From positions 1-37,408 of the IMG/VR virus record IMGVR_UViG_3300027747_003334: 37,408 nt of DNA. One strand, 5' to 3'. The translations under genes and the position numbers were made by a program. Below the pieces are notes generated by a model, which was not told the origin of the DNA, did no database searches, and was given only the letters and a program-made list of their open reading frames with translations. Each line of letters starts with the position of its first letter. Positions within the stretch are counted from its first letter, which is position 1. Below, piece after piece: positions 23,201 to 31,593 of this stretch. Source of the stretch: a virus.

Positions 23201-25270
23201 GTTGCCTGTGGCATCTGTGGTCACCGACCTAAACTCTGCATTGCCTGTGAAATCGCCATAGCCTGCGCTGGCGCGGTCCCGTAGGTTGATCAACCAAGCA
23301 TTGTTATAGCTGTTGGTTGCGGCATAACCTGCTATGTAAACATTGCCCGTGCCTGGTGCGCCTGGGCCCACTGCTATGCTGTTGGGCACCAGATCATAAT
23401 TGCTGGGACTGAGCATGGACAGAGGATAGCTGGCACTGCCGTCTATGGTGCTGACCAATGCAACAATCACACCCTCATGGCCCGGCGGGTTGAAGTCATA
23501 GCCATCTCCCAGCACAATGAGATTGTCTGCGCCGTAGGGCTGTGCCTGTATAATCCTACCAGTCACGCCCTCGTGACCATCATAGGTGGCCTGCTTCTGC
23601 CACAGCACAGCCCCGTTGTGATCGTACTTGACCATGTAGGGTATGGGACCGTCATAGAAGTCGTCACCCATGGCATACACGCCGCTGGCATCGCCCATGA
23701 CATAGCGGAACTCGCTGTAGTGGCTCTGGCCACCTATACTGACATTGCTCATGCTGCTGATCCAGCCAAGAGGAGCTTCACCGCCTAGGCTGAGATCACC
23801 TGGCACGGTGGTCTGACCATCCGTGGTCAGTGTGATGGTGCTCTGATAATCAGCAACTGTGCCTATGGTGGTGGTAATGCTGACCACGTTGGCAGCAGGT
23901 ATGGCCAACGTGGTCAAATCAAGCACACCTATTGTGAGGTTGCCTTGGTTGTAGTGGGGTACCGTATCGCCTGTGCTAAAGGTGTAATTCTGCGTATAGG
24001 TATTGGCCAACCAAGCGGGTGTGACGTCATTGTAGCTGGCTGATCCAATGGCTCCGTACCACTTGCCAACCAGGCTGCCATCTGTGGGTACCTGCGCCGT
24101 GAAGGCCACAGCAGGGAATGGTCCGCTGATGTAGCCAGTGATGCCTATGCGATCCACATGGACACTGCCCACGCGCAGTCCGTTGATGGTGCCAACCACA
24201 GTGTCTTCAAATGAGTAGCCAATGGTATGGCTCCACAGCATGGTACCAGTGTCAGCCGACAGCTTGCTGATGAACAGCGCATTGTACTGAGTTGAACCAG
24301 CCTGAGTGGTACCCAGCACGTACACATGGCCCTGGTTGTCTGGTACCGCGTCATAACCAGTGGTAGTATAGCTGCTGTTGAAGCCGCCATCCAACACTGT
24401 CTGCCATATGCTGGTGCCGTTGACATCAACCTTGTACACTGCCGTGCCCTCGTTGACATTGCTGACCAACACATAGGCATTGCCCAAGGCATCAGTGCTC
24501 ACTGCTTCTGCGTTCGTGCTGTCTGATATCTGCTGCTGCCAGTTGATAGTGCCGCTGCTGCTGTCCATCTGTAGAAGATAGCTGCCTATGTTTGGATTGT
24601 TGCCGCTCACATAGACGTTGCTGTCCTGTACTGCTATGGCAGTGCCCTGGAAAATGAAGCTGGGATTAGCAGGCCGCAGCGAAGTGGTCCATACCAGTGT
24701 GTTGCTGCTGCTGTCGACCTTGGCAGCAAAGCCCTGCCCATTGCCCGTGTCAGTCAACCCACCAGTGAAGTACATGTTAGCCGAGTTGTCTACGGCCAAG
24801 TCATAGGCTTCACCCTGAGCTAGACTGATGTAGGTGGGGCTGATGTTGCCTTCGGCGTCCATGGTGCCAGCATAGAACACAGCTGTAACGCTGTCGTTGG
24901 CCATGAAGTAGAGATTGTCGTGGCTATCTATGGCTATGCCATCATTGCCGCCGCAGGCAAAGCCGTTGGCATCTGTGTAGCTCTTGCGCCACTGTAGATA
25001 GCCCTCAGAGTTGAACTTCAGCGCCAGCGTGCCGTTGCCGTTGGGAGTGTTGACCAAACCATACACATACATGTTGCCCACGCTGTCATAGACCAGGCTC
25101 ACGCCCGTGTCACTGCTGCCAAACTGTGTGTCCTGGACCACGTTCCACCAGTAGTTCCTGGCACGTAACGCATGTAGCTCCAGGCTAGTGCCAGCTGTGC
25201 TGCTGACGTTGCCGCTGCTCAGCCCGTCTACCGTGACTGGTACCTGTGTGCCCTGTATCAAAACGCTCAT
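17231..25270 (-). CDS. Giant fibre/adhesin (2679 aa) with beta-propeller-like repeats and C-terminal Hint domain
   Basis: The start at 25270 follows AAGGGA. Residues about 40-900 contain many repeats of the GxVYVxG type (NMYVYGLVN, NVYVSGN, HVYVLGTT) like a multi-bladed beta-propeller. Residues about 1000-2400 are recurring WTFGTDGNLTLP / GTINFADGSNALVGGG modules found in marine phage fibres. The last 215 residues carry a Hint (hedgehog/intein) domain: CLIAGTVITMANGTTKRIED from C2466, the TVDQHRIF block, and RHMNLFANGILTSCR (H2590). The catalytic Cys is kept, but the C-terminal His-Asn of true inteins is absent. This suggests N-terminal cleavage or ester formation rather than splicing. Probably a long tail or surface fibre. 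Confidence 0.85.
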   Translation of the reverse strand: MSVLIQGTQVPVTVDGLSSGNVSSTAGTSLELHALRARNYWWNVVQDTQFGSSDTGVSLVYDSVGNMYVYGLVNTPNGNGTLALKFNSEGYLQWRKSYTDANGFACGGNDGIAIDSHDNLYFMANDSVTAVFYAGTMDAEGNISPTYISLAQGEAYDLAVDNSANMYFTGGLTDTGNGQGFAAKVDSSSNTLVWTTSLRPANPSFIFQGTAIAVQDSNVYVSGNNPNIGSYLLQMDSSSGTINWQQQISDSTNAEAVSTDALGNAYVLVSNVNEGTAVYKVDVNGTSIWQTVLDGGFNSSYTTTGYDAVPDNQGHVYVLGTTQAGSTQYNALFISKLSADTGTMLWSHTIGYSFEDTVVGTINGLRVGSVHVDRIGITGYISGPFPAVAFTAQVPTDGSLVGKWYGAIGSASYNDVTPAWLANTYTQNYTFSTGDTVPHYNQGNLTIGVLDLTTLAIPAANVVSITTTIGTVADYQSTITLTTDGQTTVPGDLSLGGEAPLGWISSMSNVSIGGQSHYSEFRYVMGDASGVYAMGDDFYDGPIPYMVKYDHNGAVLWQKQATYDGHEGVTGRIIQAQPYGADNLIVLGDGYDFNPPGHEGVIVALVSTIDGSASYPLSMLSPSNYDLVPNSIAVGPGAPGTGNVYIAGYAATNSYNNAWLINLRDRASAGYGDFTGNAEFRSVTTDATGNVYAGGQWYNGSNYEDIVVKIPSDLGTPIWGVSILPLYSDGRNGAVMVDDSTNSLFVTTYWVGHPRLSKLDAATGEGIWITEIGNVYGGSEGGVLTPDGDVILAGWTPGPWNPGGPEGMLFSRVSGSDGSVMWSNALYTTTLMGGGNYFWNNNSSTIGLISDTHFGAGGWQTLDGAEGAVAVKLPLDGTGQGTYGPYIYASYATVGVTTSLATTPRTVGITTTPVTFFAGGDLIAATVRANQFELDLIGGSGQQGVGSINNILALNFDTGGAISEQRHNNTTIMDINSAENGGVSVNSWSGNSSNQAFSQLMWANTEITTETYNGFPDNAYNWVYTDSAGFHIENHPNGFAGQGYTWQFDLTGNLSLPTDGGLAFSNGTINTVGGGINVRTYNGSFTVSVDETQMPTVPYVAWTFDQSGVLTLPLGSIIGETANTTVISPPGALMGQSLVIRPTAVQIITSNYPSGFADGDSITLTIDPNNGGQVTGTVGYTFTGATAEQLGCALTGTLTFTDQVNQTLTWTIPALSNIDSFTFTLGAPSGFVFGGPGNTYITLTRNGSSEDYHIHLVTGDPATTDIYLGDDDQYVKIEKNAGNVVVGTNANTNQWTFGTDGNLTLPTVGGIVNNGNVWNFGADGSLAFPNATGFANSQIYTTNGGYQTVFETFGTSGDRGAGQKLTLDYDDGSVKIQSYSSPNTVEWKFGQYGALTLPDGGYIDNNGGITRLGAGNLGAQIGSADTQNYVTASNEGVTIQTQADIANSNWVFDLNGYLTMPLHTRMNSGGVGNTNSAEFGTVVNTYGDNGVVQNSQIYMSAGTGEARILVNMEGHTLVYYGTEEVENPNFTGMVAMDPNVRSQYAIASENGNILLGGAQPGGTLISSDYIAGIGSLNNNYNMNGLYVDSTSVLISTGSEGAVNNSQQFGTNGISTTTTFGNISTNTSQAASYWLALAQDSTTGLYPAQAKIDVCLANIDTPEVYIDLRRASDGFNVLWTFDNTGNLTLPQGGTINWSDGSNALVGGGGGGAYATTVGSFGSDLGIGPNYDSNNPALLYSADDMVIRTGGNADTPGYGQMAFAASETAQIGVANSLATSSNLGSIDFWSQIKFNNPAYDPTINVVIGSTTWGFSSDGVTAFPGYSFTATDGTAGQMLATNGSGSVTWTTPPGPNGNANTGNITFSGSNIASSTNADIALQSNGFDLVFAASSNGGALVLPDYQGTGGYGTLTASTPDSGVDIYTNEQYYSEVWLKALSQGGNVWISTYGETYVWDFDITGNLTLPVGGTINFADGSNALVGGGAVNTGNITFSGNTIGTSNAGNIVLSTNSKTWTFGADGIATIPGGSTIQDLGYGYGSGHGLWLNTAYNGNASALFQDSISNQIITQDYNNGHWAVINTQFTGGNSSHPEILLITNPGNGLPKNDWILGSDGTTYLPSNSVITSHNYDTGNVTTVGSNISIRTASDGPTFYDWIFGADGSLLFPDGARLYDDDDGINLGGYQSEFTDKVVQIVTNGTSSGEHVWRFEETGNLKLPGAITGWQSPVVIQTSPDYVTTSTWTFGTDGTLTFPTGNLAIIPDDPAFGNAAVISSTDHNLITASIGVNGGTTSVWVEDYANIYTSNIAAVYSNPVPGSGIVRIAVGQNGGPGPKLWDFDQTGNLTLPTGGTINFADGSNALVGGGSVAFNPTTLVQSVNITAAGNPGGGGTYRVTYNADSYTASVLSTGIVTVCQGITQYTSGSAAVGSQTVDGTFGNPHANQPYTVYAHITTDAGTIWSAQASGTTGLCLIAGTVITMANGTTKRIEDISYDDLIRVWDFDTAGFATARALWIKRTETAVAYNELTFSDGSILRTVDQHRIFNKQAGAFTYPMTDDTPLGTITYTMAGTEAVLVSKRTVTETVDYYNVITDRHMNLFANGILTSCRFSNAYPIENMRWVKAGRQLRDRAEFAGIADRWIDGLRLCEQTYSVDDIRWYVRRLESLEITGLALAELIIDTLITR
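18191..18260 (-). repeat. ~70-bp module repeat in the giant gene, copy 1
   Basis: Encodes NLTLPTGGTINFADGSNALV. Nearly the same DNA occurs at 19328-19397 and 20153-20222. Confidence 0.7.
19328..19397 (-). repeat. ~70-bp module repeat in the giant gene, copy 2
   Basis: Encodes NLTLPVGGTINFADGSNALV; differs from copy 1 at only a few bases. Confidence 0.7.
20153..20222 (-). repeat. ~70-bp module repeat in the giant gene, copy 3
   Basis: Encodes NLTLPQGGTINWSDGSNALV; more diverged from the other two. Confidence 0.65.
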
Positions 25271-25282
25271 CGCTGTGTTCCC

Positions 25283-28200
25283 TTATGTGGCATGGGTGGT
25301 CATGAACTCCGTGACCTCGTATGTGAAATAGACCGTGTCTGTGCTGCCCACGGTGGCCGTGACTACCAGCAGGTATTCACCAGGCACGATGTCATAGTCT
25401 ATGAGCACGCCAAACACCGTGTCTGTGGCACCCTGATTGCTCTTGACCCTGTTGCCCACGCTGTACACCAAGCCGCCCACCGCGTCATATGCGCAGGTGA
25501 TGTCGGCCATCTCGAGGCAGGTGCAGGGATCATTGTGCTGTGCTCGCACGGTCATCTTGAACCCACGCACGTCGGCACTGCTGGCATGCCAGATGTACAC
25601 GCTTTCACTGGGCAGTGCCCAGGCAGGATATAGGCCGCCCACCGTGGTAACCGTGCCGCTGATGCTGATGTTGCCAAACCTGGTGCCTGGGAAGCCAATG
25701 CTGCCGTTGGAGTTGATGCTGAGCTCTGTGCCTGCGCTGGCTATGGCAAACGGCGTGTATATCACTGTGTTGGCACTGTTCACAAACACATTGTCGCTGT
25801 CTGTGGCGCTGAGCAGCACCTGCGTGCTGAATCCTGCCACAGCTGGTGTGGTTGGCACTTGTATGTTGCCGGTTACACCCGGTCCCCAGGTGCTGTATAG
25901 GTTCACATTGTCAATCTTGACGTCAGTGATCACGCCATCAAATGCGGTGCCGTAGTATCCCCCTGCGCATAGGTAGGTGATTGGAACCGTGTAGTCGTTG
26001 ATGTCTATGCCGTGGTTATAACCAATGACCCCATTCTGCAGATACTCACCGTTGAGCCATGCCGCACAGCGATGCTGATCATCCCTGGTCACCACCAAGT
26101 AGTGCCACTGATTTGGGGTTAGCTGGGCAGGGAAACCAAACCCTGTTGCTGTGTTTGCATCGCCGGTGGTTACTATCAGATCTGTGAGATTCTGGCTGAT
26201 CAGATTGAGGCTACCATTGTCGCCGCCCAGCAGCGTATTGGGGCCAGCTGTATATCTTGAATTGAACCACAAGCTGATGGTGTAAGCGCCCTGCCGTATG
26301 GCTGGCATGGGCGGTTCTAGGTTGGTGCGCTGGTTGTATACGCTGTTGATGCTGCCGTTGCTGGTCACAACGTTGCTGAACGGGCTGCTGTTGGTCCAGT
26401 TGATGTCGGGGCCACTGGGATTTATGTCATAGGGTGTGAACTGAGTGCTGCCTGGGCTGCTGATTGTGCTTTGGTTGTTGAAGTTGAAGTAGCTGTTTTG
26501 ATTACGTAGCAGCAGATCCCTGCCGTAATTGTAGGGCTCTACGCTGGCCACACTGAGGTTGCTTGTCACATTCACGCGGCCTTCGCTGCCGGTGCTGGGA
26601 TTGTCAGGGGTCCCACCGTTTATATAAACACTACCGCCGTCGGTGCTGGCCGTGATGGTCCCAGATGCAGGCACAGTGAATACCCACTCAGCATCTGGCG
26701 CCCAGGCTGCTATGGGAGCATCCTGATACCAGCTCGGGCCATTGTAGGGCGTCATGGTCTGCGTACCCGAGCTGTCAGCTAGGAATGCGCCATAGAAGGC
26801 ATTCATCAGCAGGCTCCAGCTGGCCTGTGTGGGATCGCTGAACGCTGTGGGTATGTCTATGGTGCTGCTGAGGCTGCTGTACAGTGCTGTGCCGTTGGTT
26901 ATCTGCAGCCCTTGGAACCTGCCCTGGAAGTAGTCTGGTCCACCAGCCACATCGTAACCGATGGTGCGCGTGGCATCAGTGAAGTTGCCGTTGGTTCCCA
27001 GCGAGCTCACGCTGGCCACGCCGTTGAGCCACAGAGCTATACCATCGGCGTCGCTGTTCACGGCCAGCCACATCCAGGTGCCAACGCCCATGGTAGGCAC
27101 GGTAAAGGTGTTGCCACCGCCATTGGCATAGCCCACGGTGATCTCAGTGGGGCTGGCAATGTTGATCCTGAGGCCTAGGTTGGCAAGGCTGCCAATTATG
27201 GTGCCCTGTGTGTTGTCATAGAGCTGGATCCATAGGCTCACGGTCCAGGGATTGGCGCCAAAGGTCACGCCAGGGGTCATGCGCATCCACTTGCTGCCGC
27301 CAAGTTCTATGCTGCCACCCACATAATCAAATATGTTGAAGTAGAGATCCTGTGTCTGATCGCCCGAAGGTAATATCGGTGCGCTCACGGGCCGGTCAGA
27401 TAGGCCATACGCAGCCAGATTGGCGCTGTTGATCACGCAGCCCGTGCCTATGTTGCTGATCAGCACGTTGCTGCTGGGACTGATGTCCAGATAGCCCTTG
27501 TAATTGTAGAAGTTGGTGTTGACGGGAACCTGGCTGGTGGTGGTCACGTTGCCCGTGAAGTATGGGCTCACGCTGGCGCCAACCACTGGTATCTGCAGCC
27601 AAGGATCTTGGAACAGCTGTAGATAGTCACCATTGGGTATGACGTAATAACTGGCATTGTTGAGCTCAGTGGCAGTGAGCAGGTTCTGTATGTAGATCTT
27701 GCCACCGTACTGCATGTTGTTATCTGGCACGGTCAGTGTGACCGGAGTGGTCAGGGATATGGCACTGATGGCCGCAGCACTGATGTAGGTCTGACCTCGG
27801 CCGCCGTTCAGGTAGATGCTGCCGCCCTCGCCGCCGCTCTGCGTGATGATGTTGCTGCTGCCATAGCCTGCATAGAAGTTTATCCTGCCACCGTCGCCGC
27901 CATCTGCTCCAGCGCCAGCATTGAGGTTGATATCGCCGCCGCCGGAAGCGCCGTAGCCATAAGGAGCCTGAGCAACATAGAAGTCTATGTAACCTTCGGC
28001 ACCAGAATTTAAGTGAAGACCTTCGCTGCCGTAAATGTAAAGCTGTCTTGTTGGACTGGTTATAAGGGTATTGGGCGGCATGACCAACTGTGGTTGACCT
28101 TCGCTGCCAATTGCAAACTGCCATGTCAGTGCGGTGTTGATGATCTCCACGTTGTAGACAGGCACGCCACCTTGGAACGCCGGTGTGTCGCTGTTGTTGC

Positions 28201-29671
28201 TTATGATCTGCGTGTTGCTGGCATCACTGAATGCAAAGTAAGTGCCGTAGCTGGTACACAACAGCAGTTCAGTGCCGGGTATCACGGTGGGCACGTCAGT
28301 GGGAACCGTGATGTTGCCGCTGGTAGCATAGATGTTGCTGCCTATCACGGCCTGCACGCTGCTGAAAGCTGCTTGTGCGTATGATGGACCATACCACAGA
28401 TAGGCCAGCTCAGTTATTGGACCTTCTTCTTGGTGCGTGAGCACAGCATTGGCTATGGCAGGACCTGCTGGCTGGTTGTCCAACCACATGTTTAAGTTGC
28501 CATCGGCGTCTCGACATATGGCCACGTAGTACCACTGGCTAGCGTTCATCGTAACTGGTAGTGCAAAGTAATATGGATCAATTACAAGGTTGTTGCTGTT
28601 GTCAAAGTATATGAACGGGCTTTGTGAGTTACCTTGTAGATAGCTAAACACTGGTGTCCACTGTGACACGCTTCTGCGGTATATCCAAAAGCTAAGCGTG
28701 AACGCACCTGTGCCGATGGTGATACCAGGGCTCATGCTCACTGATTGAGTACCGGGACTGAACCCATTGAAGTCCATATACGCAGCTTGATTGGTGTCGA
28801 TCTGCTGATATGCAGGGCTGATGTTTACATTGCTGCCAGGCATCACTGTGCCTAAAGTTGTGTCTGAGAACGTTATGTTGCCAGTGACTGTGGTGATGGT
28901 GTTGCTGGTGTTGGCTATGGTGGTGTTACCAAAGGCCAGCGTGTTGCCTTCGGATACGCTCAGAGGCACACCGCCTAGATAGATGGTCTGACCGCTCACG
29001 TACAAGCTGCGCCATTGGTTGTCTATGGTTCCCAGATCAATTGTGCTGTTACCACTTGGTACCAGCGCAGTGTCTATGACTATGTTGCCATTGGTGCTGC
29101 CTATGACATTGCCAGTGAAGGTTATGTTCCCAGTGTTTACAGCGCCGCCAGCTGGACCTGTGGGACCGGTTGATCCACTGCCTGTTGGACCAGTTCCACC
29201 TGTTGGACCAGTAATGCTCGCGCCAGCTGGACCTGTGGGACCGGTTGATCCACTGCCTGTTGGACCAGTTCCACCTGTTGGACCAGTAATGCTCGCGCCA
29301 GTAGGACCAGTTGGGCCACCGTTGGGACCTGTTGGACCTTGCGTGCCAGTTGGACCCGTGCTACCATTGGTGCCGCTTGGTCCAGTTGGACCTGCTAGCG
29401 CTGGCGCAGCATCTACCCAGACATCTTCATAATACACATAGAGGCGGCCAGTGTCCGTGTTATACCAAAGCGTGTTGGCAGTGGGGCTGCTGGGAGGCGT
29501 GGGGCTCTGAGTTACTCCGCCGCCGCTGCCCTGTATGGTAACACCACCTGGCGTGGTGTTGTCGCTGATGCGTACCACATAGTCGTTGCCCACGAACAGG
29601 CTTAGGCTGTCTCCAACGTAGGTGTTTGCGTTGCTATCAAGCGTGGTGCTGCGGAATAATCGCATTGACAT
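25283..29671 (-). CDS. Large fibre protein (1462 aa): collagen-like segment plus LamG domains
   Basis: The N-terminal module [23 protein letters not shown] resembles that of the next fibre gene and may anchor to the virion. Then [16 protein letters not shown], a Gly-X-Y stretch (residues about 95-175, including a perfect 25-residue duplication), and three LamG-like jelly rolls, each with an [16 protein letters not shown] or YTISLWFN strand and a [18 protein letters not shown] or WHYLVVTRD strand. The C-terminal ~120 residues are a separate domain with Cys ([13 protein letters not shown]). The stop is 12 nt before the giant gene's start, so they are co-transcribed. Likely a receptor-binding or whisker-like fibre. 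Confidence 0.85.
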   Translation of the reverse strand: MSMRLFRSTTLDSNANTYVGDSLSLFVGNDYVVRISDNTTPGGVTIQGSGGGVTQSPTPPSSPTANTLWYNTDTGRLYVYYEDVWVDAAPALAGPTGPSGTNGSTGPTGTQGPTGPNGGPTGPTGASITGPTGGTGPTGSGSTGPTGPAGASITGPTGGTGPTGSGSTGPTGPAGGAVNTGNITFTGNVIGSTNGNIVIDTALVPSGNSTIDLGTIDNQWRSLYVSGQTIYLGGVPLSVSEGNTLAFGNTTIANTSNTITTVTGNITFSDTTLGTVMPGSNVNISPAYQQIDTNQAAYMDFNGFSPGTQSVSMSPGITIGTGAFTLSFWIYRRSVSQWTPVFSYLQGNSQSPFIYFDNSNNLVIDPYYFALPVTMNASQWYYVAICRDADGNLNMWLDNQPAGPAIANAVLTHQEEGPITELAYLWYGPSYAQAAFSSVQAVIGSNIYATSGNITVPTDVPTVIPGTELLLCTSYGTYFAFSDASNTQIISNNSDTPAFQGGVPVYNVEIINTALTWQFAIGSEGQPQLVMPPNTLITSPTRQLYIYGSEGLHLNSGAEGYIDFYVAQAPYGYGASGGGDINLNAGAGADGGDGGRINFYAGYGSSNIITQSGGEGGSIYLNGGRGQTYISAAAISAISLTTPVTLTVPDNNMQYGGKIYIQNLLTATELNNASYYVIPNGDYLQLFQDPWLQIPVVGASVSPYFTGNVTTTSQVPVNTNFYNYKGYLDISPSSNVLISNIGTGCVINSANLAAYGLSDRPVSAPILPSGDQTQDLYFNIFDYVGGSIELGGSKWMRMTPGVTFGANPWTVSLWIQLYDNTQGTIIGSLANLGLRINIASPTEITVGYANGGGNTFTVPTMGVGTWMWLAVNSDADGIALWLNGVASVSSLGTNGNFTDATRTIGYDVAGGPDYFQGRFQGLQITNGTALYSSLSSTIDIPTAFSDPTQASWSLLMNAFYGAFLADSSGTQTMTPYNGPSWYQDAPIAAWAPDAEWVFTVPASGTITASTDGGSVYINGGTPDNPSTGSEGRVNVTSNLSVASVEPYNYGRDLLLRNQNSYFNFNNQSTISSPGSTQFTPYDINPSGPDINWTNSSPFSNVVTSNGSINSVYNQRTNLEPPMPAIRQGAYTISLWFNSRYTAGPNTLLGGDNGSLNLISQNLTDLIVTTGDANTATGFGFPAQLTPNQWHYLVVTRDDQHRCAAWLNGEYLQNGVIGYNHGIDINDYTVPITYLCAGGYYGTAFDGVITDVKIDNVNLYSTWGPGVTGNIQVPTTPAVAGFSTQVLLSATDSDNVFVNSANTVIYTPFAIASAGTELSINSNGSIGFPGTRFGNISISGTVTTVGGLYPAWALPSESVYIWHASSADVRGFKMTVRAQHNDPCTCLEMADITCAYDAVGGLVYSVGNRVKSNQGATDTVFGVLIDYDIVPGEYLLVVTATVGSTDTVYFTYEVTEFMTTHAT
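29147..29296 (-). repeat. Perfect 75-bp tandem duplication (2 copies)
   Basis: Bases 29147-29221 and 29222-29296 are identical. Each encodes 25 residues of the [17 protein letters not shown] type in the collagen-like segment. Perfect identity suggests a recent in-frame duplication or ongoing slippage. Confidence 0.9.
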
Positions 29672-29704
29672 TGGATCTAGCCCTCTGATCTGATACTGCT
29701 CCCA

Positions 29705-29712
29705 TATTTAGC
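29705..29712 (-). promoter_or_regulatory. Weak late-box candidate (GCTAAATA) before the 1462-aa fibre gene
   Basis: It keeps the TAAATA core but differs at two positions from TATAAATA. It lies 33 nt before the ATG at 29671, longer than at the other late boxes. Confidence 0.3.
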
Positions 29713-29724
29713 GAGCCGTTCAGA

Positions 29725-31461
29725 TTAGATCTGCGTGACCTGTATGCGGTTAGCGAGGTTGTTGCTAACACCGCCTATGGTTCCACCAGTGGTCATGCTG
29801 GCGCTGGGAGCATCCTGGTAGCAGAGTATGTTGAAATACTGACCGGTGGTCATGGTTATCACAGTGCTAGATGCTTGGAATGGGTCAGTGTTGGTGCTCA
29901 GTTGGGCCTGATAACCATATCTATTGCTGTAGTCTCCGTCATAGGCTAACCAAGTGTATCTCTGTCCGAGGTTGAAATACTGCCAACCTATCTGCCAAGT
30001 GACCAACATGGTAACAGTACCTGGACCTTCGTATACGAAAGATCCAAGGTCATAGGTTATTTGGCTGCTGGTGTTGTAGCTGGTGGGCTGCCCTGGAGCA
30101 GTGTCTGGCGTGTCAAACAGCACCACTGTGTTGCTGCTAGTCGACACAGTCTGAGTGCCGTTGTTGTATCTGGCCAAGGTCCGAGGACTGTTGTTGCTGA
30201 AGCTTCCGGTTGGTCCGATCTGTCCCTGTGCTCCGGTAGGACCTCTGATGCCCTGCGTGCCTGCTGCGCCCGTGGGTCCAGTCCAGCCCTGCAGACCAGT
30301 TGGACCAGTGGTACCCGTGATGCCTGCTGATCCCTGTGCTCCAGTGGGACCAGTCAGTCCTCGCAGTCCAGTTGGTCCGGTTGGGCCCCCGGGAGCGCCA
30401 GCTGGACCGGTAGCACCTGTGTTCACGGCAGTGCCAGGCGCACCAGTGGGTCCCTGTGGCCCATTCAAGCCTGTGGGTCCTGTGCTACCAGTGGCTCCCG
30501 TGTTAGCAGCTGTACCTGGCGATCCGGTTGGGCCAGTCACTCCTGACGCACCAGTGGGACCGGTGTAGCCTATGGCACCGCTTGGGCCGGTTGGTCCATT
30601 GATGCCGCTGATCTGCCAAGCTATGATGCTGACTGGGTCGCCACCTATGGCAGCATCGTTGAGCTGTACCGTGGTACCATTGGTAGCTATGTAATCAGTG
30701 GCCTGTAGCAGTATGCCGTTGTAGTACACGTCCACGAAACCGGTTTGGTAAACAGCTGCGAACACTGTTTGTCCAGACACTGCTGTGTAGTCATATCTCT
30801 CATAGACGCCCACGGCCATGGGACCTGTGGGACCGGTGCCCAGTGGACCAGTGGCTCCTGTTGGACCTGGTATGGTGCTAGCAGCACCTGTGGGACCAGT
30901 ACGTCCTGTGGCACCAGTGGCACCTGGTAAACCAGTGTTACCGTTTAGACCTGTGGGACCTGTGGGACCTGTAGCACCAGTCGATCCTCGTTGACCTAGG
31001 ACACCAGTCGGACCAGTGATACCTCGCAGGCCGGTTGGACCAGTGGGACCTCCAGCTGGGCCCTGTGGACCCGCATCACCCTGTGGACCTGTGGGACCTC
31101 CCAGAGGACCTGTGGGACCTGTGGCACCCGTGAGCACTGCTGTGCCTGGTATGCCCTGAGGACCAGTTGGACCTGTGCTGCCTGTGACACCTGTGGCACC
31201 TGTGTAACCACTGGGTCCGGTGACTGTGCTGGCAGCGCCAGTAGCACCAGTAGCACCAGTTGGTCCAGATGGTCCTGTGGGACCACTGGCAGGACCAGTT
31301 GGACCAGTGACGCCGACGATCGGTAAACCACCAGGCTGCACACCATCGTGGACTCTCACAGCCAAGCTGTTTGGATCTACGGTCAGCTCTCCCTGATAGC
31401 CAACATAGACGTTGCCGTCAACGCCGTAGTTCTTGTTGCCAATTATGCGTGTGGTATCCAC
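29725..31461 (-). CDS. Collagen-like fibre protein with C1q-like C-terminal head
   Basis: 578 residues from a GTG at 31461 with GAGGA seven bases upstream; longer in-frame readings to 31563 lack a ribosome site and would run over the late box. The N-terminal module [22 protein letters not shown] is shared in type with the 1462-aa fibre. Two long Gly-Pro-Thr stretches flank a fibre domain ([37 protein letters not shown]) of a kind widespread in cyanophage fibres. The last ~150 residues look like a C1q/TNF-type trimeric head ([23 protein letters not shown]). First gene of the minus-strand fibre operon. Confidence 0.85.
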   Translation of the reverse strand: MDTTRIIGNKNYGVDGNVYVGYQGELTVDPNSLAVRVHDGVQPGGLPIVGVTGPTGPASGPTGPSGPTGATGATGAASTVTGPSGYTGATGVTGSTGPTGPQGIPGTAVLTGATGPTGPLGGPTGPQGDAGPQGPAGGPTGPTGLRGITGPTGVLGQRGSTGATGPTGPTGLNGNTGLPGATGATGRTGPTGAASTIPGPTGATGPLGTGPTGPMAVGVYERYDYTAVSGQTVFAAVYQTGFVDVYYNGILLQATDYIATNGTTVQLNDAAIGGDPVSIIAWQISGINGPTGPSGAIGYTGPTGASGVTGPTGSPGTAANTGATGSTGPTGLNGPQGPTGAPGTAVNTGATGPAGAPGGPTGPTGLRGLTGPTGAQGSAGITGTTGPTGLQGWTGPTGAAGTQGIRGPTGAQGQIGPTGSFSNNSPRTLARYNNGTQTVSTSSNTVVLFDTPDTAPGQPTSYNTSSQITYDLGSFVYEGPGTVTMLVTWQIGWQYFNLGQRYTWLAYDGDYSNRYGYQAQLSTNTDPFQASSTVITMTTGQYFNILCYQDAPSASMTTGGTIGGVSNNLANRIQVTQI

Positions 31462-31484
31462 TGCGGTCCTCGTGCTGTGAGCTG

Positions 31485-31492
31485 TATTTATG
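31485..31492 (-). promoter_or_regulatory. T4-type late promoter box (CATAAATA) for the fibre operon
   Basis: One mismatch from TATAAATA and 23 nt before the GTG at 31461. It lies in the 132-bp divergent gap before dnaE. The rest of that gap holds a short CTCAG/CTGAG hairpin and no clear dnaE promoter. Confidence 0.6.
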
Positions 31493-31593
31493 GAATGATT
31501 TTTCTCAGTCACCTGCTGAGGGCAGCTGATAAGTATCGCATGCTCCCTTATTGGCGGCATCATTCACACTTGGCACAAAAGAGGCACATAAAC

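Noticed and set aside
31348-31593. 82-residue N-terminal extension of the DnaE protein
   Set aside because: It runs antisense into the fibre gene and its late box, has no DnaE homology, and a better start with a ribosome site exists at 31594.
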